Source: a candidate division WOR-1 bacterium RIFOXYB2_FULL_37_13
GTDB lineage: Bacteria; Margulisbacteria; WOR-1; XYC2-FULL-46-14; XYC2-FULL-37-10
Assembly (NCBI GenBank): GCA_001771535.1
Contig: MEUB01000030.1
Location: forward strand, 1-37,259
Direction: 5' to 3'
Length of the DNA stretch: 37,259 nt
The translations under genes and the position numbers were made by a program. The notes below the pieces were generated by a model. The model was not told the DNA's origin. It saw only the letters and a list, made by a program, of their open reading frames with translations, and did no database searches. Positions 1 through 7,598 of this stretch are shown here, one piece after another (positions within the stretch are counted from its first letter, which is position 1; each line of letters opens with the position of its first letter).

Positions 1-553
1 CAATACAACCTTTTATATTAAAGCTATTCTCAAAGAATTTAATTTCTTTATTTGAAATCGAAACAGCCCCCGTTCCAGACTGAAACCACAAAGAAAAGCC
101 GTTATTTTGCATGGCTGATGAAACAAATTTGAGGCCATTTCCTCTCTGTTCCGGGCTTCTGCCTGATATCACCTTAGTAAACGCAATCTCCAATGCCTCT
201 TTATCACTTTTAATTTCAGGAATAATTCTACTTAAAGACGCCCTAATCCCCTGCCCTCTATCTGCAAGAATTACAAGTTTCTCGGCACTCAATACTTCTA
301 ATAAAAGTCCCACAACATCAGTCCATGAACCTAAATTGTGATCAAAAGAGTTATTTCCTATTTCACCGATAACAGCTGTAAGTAAAGGATCTTTTGTTTC
401 AGCATAAAAATTATCCAGTTTAGCTTTAAAAACATCTCTTGTTTCACATTGATAAGACTTATCATAAACCAATACCTTCTCTTGCTGTATCCATTTTAAA
501 ATACTATCAACTTCTTCATTTTTCAATTCATGGATATCCATTGTAGATTTCAT
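1..553 (-). CDS. GHKL (histidine kinase-like) ATPase, C-terminus cut by window edge
   Basis: The reading frame is open from an ATG at 553 to the window edge (184 codons, no stop), so the C-terminus is missing. The start has a good Shine-Dalgarno sequence (GGAG, about 565-568). A HATPase_c fold is suggested by an N-box (GEIGNNSFDHN, about residues 63-73), a G1/D-box (ADRGQGI, 97-103) and a G2-like RGNGLKF (137-143). No transmembrane segment or dimerisation/phosphoacceptor helix is seen, so it resembles a soluble anti-sigma or stand-alone ATPase more than a sensor kinase. Such ATPases are often paired with a STAS-like partner, but the downstream gene lies outside the window. It diverges from the orphan gene at 694, with the palindromic element at 581 between them. 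The ATPase call is fairly secure; substrate and role are unknown. Confidence 0.72.
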   Translation of the reverse strand, partial: MKSTMDIHELKNEEVDSILKWIQQEKVLVYDKSYQCETRDVFKAKLDNFYAETKDPLLTAVIGEIGNNSFDHNLGSWTDVVGLLLEVLSAEKLVILADRGQGIRASLSRIIPEIKSDKEALEIAFTKVISGRSPEQRGNGLKFVSSAMQNNGFSLWFQSGTGAVSISNKEIKFFENSFNIKGCI

Positions 554-580
554 TATACAACAACTCCTTTCAAAATTGCA

Positions 581-618
581 TGAAATTTCAAAAAAAAAAA
601 AACGATAACAGTATATAT
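581..618 (+). promoter_or_regulatory. Palindrome + A-tract control element, copy 1
   Basis: A perfect 10-bp palindrome (TGAAATTTCA, 581-590) runs into a 13-base A-tract and then CGATAACAGTATATAT (603-618). The same three-part layout recurs at 2803-2835 upstream of a different orphan gene. A TTTCA half-site at about 570 also faces the palindrome. It lies between divergent genes and could be an operator plus UP-element/promoter for the gene at 694. The similarity is seen directly; the regulatory role is inferred. Confidence 0.55.
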
Positions 619-693
619 AAAAATAGCATTGGTAAAACACTTAAATCATTGAGCAATAAGTTTAATTCAACATATTTAAAGGTGGAATAAAAA

Positions 694-1224
694 ATGAATG
701 TATCGATAAAAAATGTTGCAAGAATTGCGGTTCCTTTTATTGCATGCGGAGCACTATTGAGGGAAGGTATGTGCCCCCCAAAACCACACATATATGAAAC
801 ACCATATTCTAGTTCAGCAACAAACTCATCGACAACAATAACTATTAACCTTAAGCCCTTTGACTACTCCTATAATGTTCAAGATGATCGTGTTAAAAAA
901 AAATACCGTGGAGAATATAGGGTGTCTTTAGATGCGCAAGATATTTTAAAAACAACAATTCCAAATGGAACAACCCATGCGTTTGATTTAAAAACCAAAG
1001 AGCTTTATATTAATGGGAAAACCATTACTAAGGATTCAAGAGAATATTTAGAAGAAACAGTAAAAATGTTAGGCGGTTATGTAAGATTCCCTTATTGTTT
1101 TGATCCTAATTTTAATATCACAAAACCAAAATACAGCTGGGGACCAGAACTCGATAACTTTATATCACCAATACAAGAGGAAGCTCGCCAAAAACTTATT
1201 GATTTAAACTTCACTAAAGGCTAG
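694..1224 (+). CDS. Orphan protein of unknown function, 176 aa
   Basis: Not recognised. The ATG at 694 has a ribosome binding site (AGGTGG, about 681-686). The N-terminus is mildly hydrophobic with a cysteine at residue 18 (VPFIACGA). That could be a poor lipobox, but the hydrophobic run is too short for a confident signal peptide. The rest is hydrophilic, rich in Lys, Tyr, Asn and Thr, with no motif I can name. It lies between the divergent ATPase gene and the left copy of the glyS-derived repeat (1241-1291), and shares its upstream element with the unrelated gene at 2886. Upstream element, RBS and orderly codon use support a real gene. Confidence 0.6.
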   Translation: MNVSIKNVARIAVPFIACGALLREGMCPPKPHIYETPYSSSATNSSTTITINLKPFDYSYNVQDDRVKKKYRGEYRVSLDAQDILKTTIPNGTTHAFDLKTKELYINGKTITKDSREYLEETVKMLGGYVRFPYCFDPNFNITKPKYSWGPELDNFISPIQEEARQKLIDLNFTKG

Positions 1225-1240
1225 AAATCTTTTAACACAT

Positions 1241-1291
1241 TTCTCACAATACAATCTTCCCAAACTCCGCCGCTTTGAGAAAGAGGTTATT
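1241..1291 (-). repeat. Left copy of glyS 3'-end direct repeat
   Basis: Bases 1256-1291 are identical over 36 bp to 3742-3777, the 3' end of glyS. The match extends to 51 bp (1241-1291 against 3727-3777) with four mismatches. Read on the minus strand it still encodes the last 15 GlyS residues in frame ([12 protein letters not shown] then IVL instead of VVV), followed by the same TGA stop. It is therefore a detached copy of the glyS tail. Three mismatches fall in the last three sense codons and one just past the stop. It also supplies the TAA stop (1287-1289) of the neighbouring ATPase gene. Confidence 0.9.
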
Positions 1292-2726
1292 TTTCTATTA
1301 ATGTCTCTGTCAAAAGCCTGCTCTGCAATTCAAAGGCTTGTCTGGAATTTTTAGGATTATTCAAAAGAGATATTTCTTGAGTTAATAAACGAGCCACATT
1401 TACAAGTTGACGATCCCTATGTTTTGATTCCCTCTTATATAAAGGATGGTCAATGTTAATATATATTATAGAACCTTCCGTATAACTCTCGGGAACATCT
1501 TCGCCAAAATGGTCAAATTGGCAGGTAAACCCATCATTCCCCATTTTAAATTTGGTGACAACCGCCGATGGACCTAAAACTTTTGAAAGTATTTTCTTCT
1601 GCGCGAGGGTCTTCTTTTTATTGGCCATGGGTCTCTTAGGTAAGTTTCTTTCCCTCTCTTTTAACTTTGGTTTTTCATTTTCATCGGGAATGGACATACC
1701 CAAAAGTTCCGCAAGATTTGGATTTTTTCGCAAAGCTTCTTTAACCCTTTCCACGGCGGCATTTGCTATATTTCTAACTCTTTTCTTTTCTTTTTGATTT
1801 TGTAAATATTTAATATCATGAGCAATCCGTTGCAAAACCTGCCTCATCGTATTATAAAAACCTTTATATTCCGAGCTGTCCAAAACAAAATTTGTACGGT
1901 CGGAAGTTACTGTAAGAAAATCAGCATGAACTTCGCCCGTCAAAGAAGAAAAGTTGGGGACCATTTCCATACCAAAAAGCTCTTTTTTAACGGTAACACC
2001 TTTTACTTTAACTTCTATTCCAGCTCCGCCAAAAATCAATTTGGGATTGGAGACAATGATAATTTCACCGCTTACAGAGCCAAAATCTGTTCCCTCAAAA
2101 ATGGGGATGCGATGCCCAGGTAAAAATCTCGCGACAATTCTTTTGCCGTTTAAATAGACCGCGAAATTTTCCGCTTTAATCGGGACCCCTTCCAAAATCC
2201 TCCTTTCAACATCTGAAATGTCAAATTTTTTAGAGAGCTTTGTTAAAACAACTTTTGTCCCGTTATGTTTCCAAGCATTTGGATCATCTATGCGCAAAGG
2301 AATATGCCATTGGTCACGGCTTGCCTCCCAAGATTCTTTATCAAATATAACAGTAGCGGCAAAATCATCCCTTCTCGTTGAAATCTCAAAATGCGCGGCG
2401 GCCGCAAGGGAAGCAAATTTACCTATGCCAAACTCTCCTATCCTGATCCTGTTGAATTTTGGAGATTTGCTGTGTTTTTTCTTTTCCGTGGAGCCGATAT
2501 TAAAGTATTGGCTTAATCCTTCTCTATTCATTCCCGACCCATCATCTTCGATCACTATCTTATCATCTGCCATACTGACTTTGACAACTGACGCATCGGC
2601 ATCATAAGCATTATTTACAAGCTCGCGAATAAGTTCGATGCTCTCGGCATAAAGTCTTTCGCCAATAGTAATAAGATGGCTTTTGTCAAAAGTAATTGTT
2701 ATTGAAGGTTCTAATTCAACATCCAT
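1287..2726 (-). CDS. Soluble GHKL/HSP90-like ATPase, 479 aa
   Basis: The N-terminal ~200 residues form a GHKL ATP-binding domain: N-box ELVNNAYDADAS (35-46), G1 EDDGSGM (60-66), and G2-like IGEFGIGKFAS (96-106). A middle region follows that resembles the second domain of HSP90/MutL/MORC-type ATPases. A basic segment lies around 330-375 and a compact C-terminal domain contains IIYINIDHPLY (about 427-437). No membrane segment or DNA-binding motif is evident. Proteins of this build occur sporadically in accessory and defence loci, but function cannot be read from sequence. A -10-like TATAAT (2741-2746) leaves only about 8 nt of leader and there is no obvious SD. The TAA stop is formed by the first bases of the glyS-derived repeat, so the gene abuts the junction exactly. 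Confidence 0.85.
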   Translation of the reverse strand: MDVELEPSITITFDKSHLITIGERLYAESIELIRELVNNAYDADASVVKVSMADDKIVIEDDGSGMNREGLSQYFNIGSTEKKKHSKSPKFNRIRIGEFGIGKFASLAAAAHFEISTRRDDFAATVIFDKESWEASRDQWHIPLRIDDPNAWKHNGTKVVLTKLSKKFDISDVERRILEGVPIKAENFAVYLNGKRIVARFLPGHRIPIFEGTDFGSVSGEIIIVSNPKLIFGGAGIEVKVKGVTVKKELFGMEMVPNFSSLTGEVHADFLTVTSDRTNFVLDSSEYKGFYNTMRQVLQRIAHDIKYLQNQKEKKRVRNIANAAVERVKEALRKNPNLAELLGMSIPDENEKPKLKERERNLPKRPMANKKKTLAQKKILSKVLGPSAVVTKFKMGNDGFTCQFDHFGEDVPESYTEGSIIYINIDHPLYKRESKHRDRQLVNVARLLTQEISLLNNPKNSRQAFELQSRLLTETLIEK

Positions 2727-2802
2727 GCGTTATCTTCTTTATTATATCACGGATATTCCAGGGAAAAGAGGTTGTCTCTTATCCTCTCTCCTTGAAATCA
2801 CC

Positions 2803-2836
2803 TGAAATTTCAAAAAAAAAACGATAATAATATATG
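2803..2836 (+). promoter_or_regulatory. Palindrome + A-tract control element, copy 2
   Basis: The palindrome TGAAATTTCA (2803-2812) is followed by ten As and CGATAATAATATAT (2822-2835). The last block matches copy 1 (603-616) at 12 of 14 positions, while the A-tract is three bases shorter. A further TTGAAATCA lies just upstream (about 2792-2800). It sits between the divergent ATPase gene and the orphan gene at 2886, the same position as copy 1 in its module. Promoter/operator function is inferred. Confidence 0.55.
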
Positions 2837-2885
2837 AGAAGTTTGGAAAAGTGTGCTCATCAATACATAATGAGGGAGTGAAAAA

Positions 2886-3686
2886 ATGATTTCAGCAATA
2901 AGATTACCTGTAATTGGCAAAATAATAAGAAGAGGAATTGCTTATGTCAATTTAAAAGCAATAGAAGCAGATTTTTTCAAAAAGACAGAAGGGACAAAGA
3001 ATGATGGTCGATTTACTTTCACCAGAACATTAGCAATTCCAGAAAAGGTTGGTATTTATACTTTACCAAAAGGATCAAAAATGGTTTTTAGAGATGTTAA
3101 AGATCTTTATTGGCCAAAAGTTGGAGGATTGCGTACTAGAGATTTTCATCTTGAAAAAGTTGTTCTGGGTGGATCTTCGACAATTTATACCGAAGATACT
3201 ACATATTATAAGGAATATGAGCAACAAGAAAGGATTAAGGATGGTAGTCTAGGAGCCTTAACTTTAGAAGAAGGGACAACAATGCTCTTTGCGCCATATG
3301 AAGAAAGAGGAAGCCTTTTTCCACCCCTTACTCAATTAAAAGGAATTAAGACTAACAACCCACTAACTATTGATCTATGTACTTATGATGCCGGACTTAT
3401 TGAGCTTATTATATATCCTGGATTTAATTTTAATGTTGCAGATGGAGTTTTATCAAGCGAAAAAACTCATAATATTTTTTGGAAAGAACTTTTTGGAGAT
3501 TATGGAGAGAAAGATCATTTTATACCATGTAAAGGTGGGACTAGAATAAAGAGAGTAAGTACCTACGATATGTTTCCAGGTCAACTTAAAGAACTTACTT
3601 TGGCTGAAGATTGGTATACTTTTAGCGCAGGGCAAACAATAATTTTAAATGGATTTAATATTGATAAAATTACATTAAAGCCTTAA
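2886..3686 (+). CDS. Orphan protein of unknown function, 266 aa
   Basis: Not recognised. The ATG at 2886 follows a GGGAG ribosome binding site (about 2873-2877). No signal peptide or membrane segment is convincing. The sequence alternates short hydrophobic and charged stretches typical of a beta-rich soluble protein, with recurring patterns such as LTLEEGTTMLFAPYEE, KELTLAEDWYTFSAGQT and EKVVLGGSSTIYTED. It shows no evident similarity to the 176-aa orphan at 694 apart from the shared upstream element. It is the second gene of the repeat-bracketed module and runs toward the glyS 3' end, stopping 43 bp before the glyS stop. It may be an effector or partner of the divergent ATPase, but that is only positional inference. 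Confidence 0.65.
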   Translation: MISAIRLPVIGKIIRRGIAYVNLKAIEADFFKKTEGTKNDGRFTFTRTLAIPEKVGIYTLPKGSKMVFRDVKDLYWPKVGGLRTRDFHLEKVVLGGSSTIYTEDTTYYKEYEQQERIKDGSLGALTLEEGTTMLFAPYEERGSLFPPLTQLKGIKTNNPLTIDLCTYDAGLIELIIYPGFNFNVADGVLSSEKTHNIFWKELFGDYGEKDHFIPCKGGTRIKRVSTYDMFPGQLKELTLAEDWYTFSAGQTIILNGFNIDKITLKP

Positions 3687-3726
3687 ACCTAATATCTCTC
3701 GAAAAGACCAAAAGAAAAGCATAGTA

Positions 3727-3777
3727 TTTTCACACAACAACCTTCCCAAACTCCGCCGCTTTGAGAAAGAGGTTATT
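3727..3777 (-). repeat. Right copy of direct repeat = native glyS 3' end
   Basis: This is the glyS-embedded member of the repeat pair. Bases 3742-3777 are identical to 1256-1291, and the last 15 bp carry four mismatches. It covers the final 15 glyS codons plus the stop. Inside is a short inverted CTTT-GAG-AAAG. This pattern is what integrases that use the 3' end of a protein gene leave behind (phage 21 and e14 in E. coli icd are known precedents), but no integrase gene is present here. Confidence 0.85.
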
Positions 3778-5796
3778 GATAGATTTTAATAGTGCCAAGC
3801 GATTGGCTTTTATTCTTTCATCCTGGTGCATCACCAGAACTTTTTCAAAAAACTTTTCAACGGGATTTGTAAGTTTTGAAAGTTCAAAAATAGCTATTTC
3901 ATATTTTTTAGCCTCAAGAGCCTCCCCTACCGCCACATTTGTTTTTAAATAAATATCGTAAAGTTGCTTCTCTTCCTCGTCCACCAAATCGTGTTCCATT
4001 ATTTCATCCCTCACAGCTATAGAAGATATCTTCGCCACCCTGTCGTGAGTTTGTACAAGCCCTGTAAAATAAGGCTCTTTTTTGAGTTTTTGCAAAACAT
4101 GCGCCATATCATAAACAAAAACGATATTCTCCAAATTAACAAAAGAAGCGGATACAACATCGTGACTTATCCCCTCCTCCTGCAAAATCCCCCGTAAACG
4201 AACCGCAATAAATTCGAGCATATTCTTATAGGTTTTTTCAAAGTTCCCATGCTGCAAAATAGAACCGTATAATTTAAAAGCATGTTCAAAAACTTGGTCA
4301 AGTAAAAGGTCTTTTTTATATGAGACAAGTATCTTGATAATCCCGTTTACCGCACGGCGCAATCCATACGGATCGGCAGACCCCGACGGGATTTTATCGA
4401 TCCCAAAACAACCAACAAGCGTATCAATTTTGTCCGCCAGAGAAACAACAATCCCTGCCTCCGTCTTGGGTAAATCATCCCCAAAAAATCGTGGGAGATA
4501 ATGTTCAAAAATCGCAACAGCATCCCCGCCAAGCTCTTTTTTGGCATATTGCCACCCCATATACCCCTGCAAATCAGGAAACTCAAAAACCATTTGTGTC
4601 ACAAGATCAGCCTTGCAAAGGAGCGCGATTTTACTTGTCAGAGATAAAACTTTTTCGCTTAATTTAAACTCTTTTCCTATGAAGTGAGAAAGCTTATGAA
4701 TCCGCTCCGTCTTTTGCCCCAAATTCCCCAACCCTTTAAAAAATTGGACATTGTTTAATTTTGGAACTCTTGAGCTAAGTTGTGTTTTGCTGTCTTCATC
4801 AAAGAAAAATTTGGCGTCAGAAAGTCGAGCCGAAATAACTCTCTGATTGCCATCCCTTATATTTTTTTGCTTACATCCGTTGGTAATGGCAACAAACTTC
4901 GCTGTCATCTTCCCATTGCCATCTAAAATAGGGAAATATTTCTGGTTCTTCTTCATGCTTGTTATCAAAACCTGATCAGGTAAAGATAAAAACTTCTCAT
5001 CAAAAGAGCAAACTATCGGATACGGATCTTCAACAAGATATGTAACTTCTTCTAAAAGATCTTTTTGGATAAGAGCTGTCGGAGCTATCTTTTTTATTTG
5101 ATCTTCTATTTTTTTCCATCTCTCATCCTGATCAACAATAACACCCGCTTTTTGGAGTTTTGATTTGTATGTTTTAACATCTGCATTGTCAATTGTTATT
5201 TGTTTTTTTACAAATCGATGCCCTTTTGTTTTGTTCGATGATTTAATCCCTGCAAGTTCGAATTTGATAATTTTGGATTCGAAAAGAGCCACAATCCAAT
5301 GTATCGGCCTTATAAATTTAAAGTCCTGCCTCCCCCACTTCATGCTTATCGGCATGTAAAGGGAAGAGATAATATCGGGCAATAAAGAGGCTAAAACTTT
5401 TTCAGCAGGCAATCCTTTTTGCTCAACCTTTGCAAAAAAATAATTATCCTTTACAAAAAGAGAATCCACGGAAACACCAAACTTTTTAGCAAACCCCTCC
5501 GCCGCCTTTGTTAACTTTCCGCCAGCATCATAAGCGATGTTTTGTGGAGGGCCTTTTATTTCCTCGCTTTTATCAGGTTGCTTATTGGGCAATCCCTCAA
5601 CAAAAAGAGTCAAACGCCTTGGTGTTCCGTAAGTAGAAATGGATTCGAATTGAAGATTATTGGAAAGAAGTTTTTCTTCGGCCTTCTTTTTTAAATCGAT
5701 AATCAAAGCCGGCATAAACCGGGCAGGAATTTCTTCACAACCGACTTCTAACAGTAAATTTGGTTTTGACGCCATGTTTTTAGTTTTTTTCTTCAT
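3730..5796 (-). CDS. glyS: Glycine--tRNA ligase beta subunit
   Basis: The beta subunit of bacterial alpha2beta2 glycyl-tRNA synthetase, responsible for tRNA(Gly) recognition during charging in the cytoplasm. 688 residues is the normal family length. The start [14 protein letters not shown] (about residues 14-27) is the family hallmark. The central B-domains and HD-like part ([25 protein letters not shown]) and the C-terminal DALR-like anticodon-binding region ([19 protein letters not shown]) follow in order. The start codon overlaps the glyQ stop by 4 bp (ATGA), so the two are translationally coupled. The last 15 codons are duplicated 2.49 kb downstream at 1241-1291, which makes the gene's 3' end a probable integration site. 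The protein itself looks intact. Confidence 0.97.
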   Translation of the reverse strand: MKKKTKNMASKPNLLLEVGCEEIPARFMPALIIDLKKKAEEKLLSNNLQFESISTYGTPRRLTLFVEGLPNKQPDKSEEIKGPPQNIAYDAGGKLTKAAEGFAKKFGVSVDSLFVKDNYFFAKVEQKGLPAEKVLASLLPDIISSLYMPISMKWGRQDFKFIRPIHWIVALFESKIIKFELAGIKSSNKTKGHRFVKKQITIDNADVKTYKSKLQKAGVIVDQDERWKKIEDQIKKIAPTALIQKDLLEEVTYLVEDPYPIVCSFDEKFLSLPDQVLITSMKKNQKYFPILDGNGKMTAKFVAITNGCKQKNIRDGNQRVISARLSDAKFFFDEDSKTQLSSRVPKLNNVQFFKGLGNLGQKTERIHKLSHFIGKEFKLSEKVLSLTSKIALLCKADLVTQMVFEFPDLQGYMGWQYAKKELGGDAVAIFEHYLPRFFGDDLPKTEAGIVVSLADKIDTLVGCFGIDKIPSGSADPYGLRRAVNGIIKILVSYKKDLLLDQVFEHAFKLYGSILQHGNFEKTYKNMLEFIAVRLRGILQEEGISHDVVSASFVNLENIVFVYDMAHVLQKLKKEPYFTGLVQTHDRVAKISSIAVRDEIMEHDLVDEEEKQLYDIYLKTNVAVGEALEAKKYEIAIFELSKLTNPVEKFFEKVLVMHQDERIKANRLALLKSINNLFLKAAEFGKVVV

Positions 5797-6656
5797 TTAA
5801 GATCGATATCCCCGAGATAAATCTGCGCGCAAAGCCTCGCCATTTTTCTTATCTTCAATATATATTGCATCCTCTCGGTTACAGAAACAGCCCCTCTCGC
5901 ATCCAGAATATTAAACGAGTGTGAACATTTTAAAACATAATCATACGCAGGTAGGACTAATTTTTTTTGTAGCATATCGAGAGCCTCTTTTTCATAAAGC
6001 TCAAACATTTTAAAGAGCGAATCGATATTCGCTTCTTCAAAATTATAACGGGAATGTTCTTTTTCCTGCCTTAAATAGACATCGCCATATTTTACAGTAT
6101 CATTCCATGCGATATCGTAAACACTATCGACTTTTTGAATAAACATCGCAAGCCGTTCTAGCCCATAAGTTATTTCAACAGGAATCGGGTTGCAAGGATA
6201 GCCCCCACATTCCTGAAAATATGTAAATTGCGTAATCTCCATCCCCTCCGCCCAAACTTCCCACCCTGTCCCCCATGCGCCAAGAGTCGGTGATTCCCAG
6301 TTATCTTCAACAAAACGGACATCGTGGTTTGCAGGCTCTATCCCGATTGCACGCAGGCTGTCAAGATATATCTCCTGTATTTCAAGTGAAGAAGGTTTCA
6401 TTATGACCTGATATTGAAAATAATGGAAAAGCCGGTTGGGGTTTTCGCCATAGCGCCCATCGGTAGGACGGCGGACAGGATCGATGTAAGCGACATTCCA
6501 AGATTTATCTCCCAACACTCCCAAAAAAGTCGCGGGAGACATTGTCCCCGCCCCTTTCTCGGTATCATAAGGCTGGCGGATAACACAACCTTGGCTTGCC
6601 CAAAAACTGTTAAGTTTTTCTACTATTTGCTGGAAATTTAAAACGACTTTTTTCAT
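5793..6656 (-). CDS. glyQ: Glycine--tRNA ligase alpha subunit
   Basis: The catalytic alpha subunit of heterotetrameric glycyl-tRNA synthetase (class II aaRS fold), making glycyl-adenylate and transferring glycine to tRNA. 287 aa matches the usual size. Family blocks are all present: [20 protein letters not shown] near the N-terminus, [15 protein letters not shown] (about 62-76), [21 protein letters not shown] (about 115-135) and [10 protein letters not shown] (about 184-193). First gene of the glyQ-glyS operon. No Shine-Dalgarno is visible at the ATG at 6656. An extended -10 lies only about 12 bp upstream, so the mRNA is expected to be leaderless or nearly so. Confidence 0.98.
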   Translation of the reverse strand: MKKVVLNFQQIVEKLNSFWASQGCVIRQPYDTEKGAGTMSPATFLGVLGDKSWNVAYIDPVRRPTDGRYGENPNRLFHYFQYQVIMKPSSLEIQEIYLDSLRAIGIEPANHDVRFVEDNWESPTLGAWGTGWEVWAEGMEITQFTYFQECGGYPCNPIPVEITYGLERLAMFIQKVDSVYDIAWNDTVKYGDVYLRQEKEHSRYNFEEANIDSLFKMFELYEKEALDMLQKKLVLPAYDYVLKCSHSFNILDARGAVSVTERMQYILKIRKMARLCAQIYLGDIDLK

Positions 6657-6668
6657 TAATTAGAAAGA

Positions 6669-6677
6669 ATTATAACA
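6669..6677 (-). promoter_or_regulatory. Extended -10 promoter of glyQS
   Basis: On the minus strand TGTTATAAT (TGN plus a perfect -10) ends 12 bp before the glyQ ATG, predicting a 5' leader of roughly 6 nt. No good -35 is seen at 17 bp, in keeping with an extended -10 promoter. Position and match are seen; activity is inferred. Confidence 0.5.
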
Positions 6678-6716
6678 TGTCGCAGGATGTTTAGAAACGT
6701 AAAAAAGCCAAAACTA

Positions 6717-7484
6717 TTATCCTGCTTCCGCATCAAGAAGGTCTATTCCTTCGTCAGAAATATCTCCCAGTGCATCTATCTCCGTAGCAGTCAATGAGGG
6801 GAGTAATTTTAGTTTAAAAGGTTTTGGTTGCGTTCTTCCGGCTACAACGTCAGAGAATTTTATTTTAATTTCTGATTCTATTTTTGCTGCATCAAGAGGT
6901 CTTCCCTGACTTATATAAAGTTCTCCCAATTTGGCCAGAATTGTAACGGTCTCTTCTCTTCTGTCGCTTTGTTTATAGACCAAAGACAAACCGGTCAAAG
7001 CATCAACAGACTCAGGATTAAGTTGTAATGCCATATTAAAACAAGAAATAGCCGGTTCAAAATCATTTGATGCAAAATAAATGTTAGCCGCTTTAATAAA
7101 ATGAATCGATGCAAATAAATTGCTCTCAGGATTAAGATAGAAGCTTGTTAAAGCTAAAAGCTTATAGGCTCCGGCATGAGTTGGGGCTAAAGTGATTACT
7201 GCTTCAAAATCTTTAGAAGCTTTTGTAAAAAGCTCTTGTGCCTTAACTTTTGATTCTAACTCTCTAGCAGCACCAAAAAACGCAAGCCCTCTGCAATAAA
7301 ACAAATCAACAGATCTTGGATAATAATGAAGAGCTTTTGTATATGCTGGTATTGCCGCGTAAAATTGTTTCTTTCTTAAAAAGGCTTCCGCTTCAGTTCT
7401 AAACTGATTGGGGTTCAGATTAGCTAAAGGTTGCGCGACAGATTTTGGCGTAACAAATCTTTGCAAAAAACTAGGCACCCGCAT
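6717..7484 (-). CDS. Tetratricopeptide repeat protein, 255 aa
   Basis: At least three TPR units are visible: about residues 28-60 (AEAFLRKKQFYAAIPAYTKALHYYP), 85-110 (FTKASKDFEAVITLAPTHAGA) and 135-165 (FEPAISCFNMALQLNPES, then VDALTGLSLVYKQ). A further helical pair and an acidic, Leu-rich tail (DALGDISDEGIDLLDAE) complete it. No signal peptide or membrane helix is present, so it is likely a cytoplasmic scaffold; the partner is unknown. The ATG at 7484 has a strong GGGAGG ribosome binding site. It is divergent from the U32 gene, with -10-like TATAAT boxes for both directions in the 114-bp gap. Confidence 0.85.
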   Translation of the reverse strand: MRVPSFLQRFVTPKSVAQPLANLNPNQFRTEAEAFLRKKQFYAAIPAYTKALHYYPRSVDLFYCRGLAFFGAARELESKVKAQELFTKASKDFEAVITLAPTHAGAYKLLALTSFYLNPESNLFASIHFIKAANIYFASNDFEPAISCFNMALQLNPESVDALTGLSLVYKQSDRREETVTILAKLGELYISQGRPLDAAKIESEIKIKFSDVVAGRTQPKPFKLKLLPSLTATEIDALGDISDEGIDLLDAEAG

Positions 7485-7598
7485 ATAGTTGCCTCCCTGA
7501 TCTTATGAGGCTAGCAATGCCTTCTCTGTATAATTGATTATATCACTTAACGCGATTAAAAGAATGATATAATTCTCAAAAGGATTGACAAACTTAAG

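Noticed and set aside
588-791. 67-aa minus-strand ORF ending in a poly-Phe tail
   Set aside because: The poly-Phe comes from the A-tract of the control element; it overlaps the start of the orphan gene at 694.
1256-1291. Frameshifted or partial glyS pseudogene of ordinary decay
   Set aside because: Only the last 15 codons are present, with exact identity over 36 bp and a sharp boundary, which fits a recombination junction better than gradual decay of a full duplicate.
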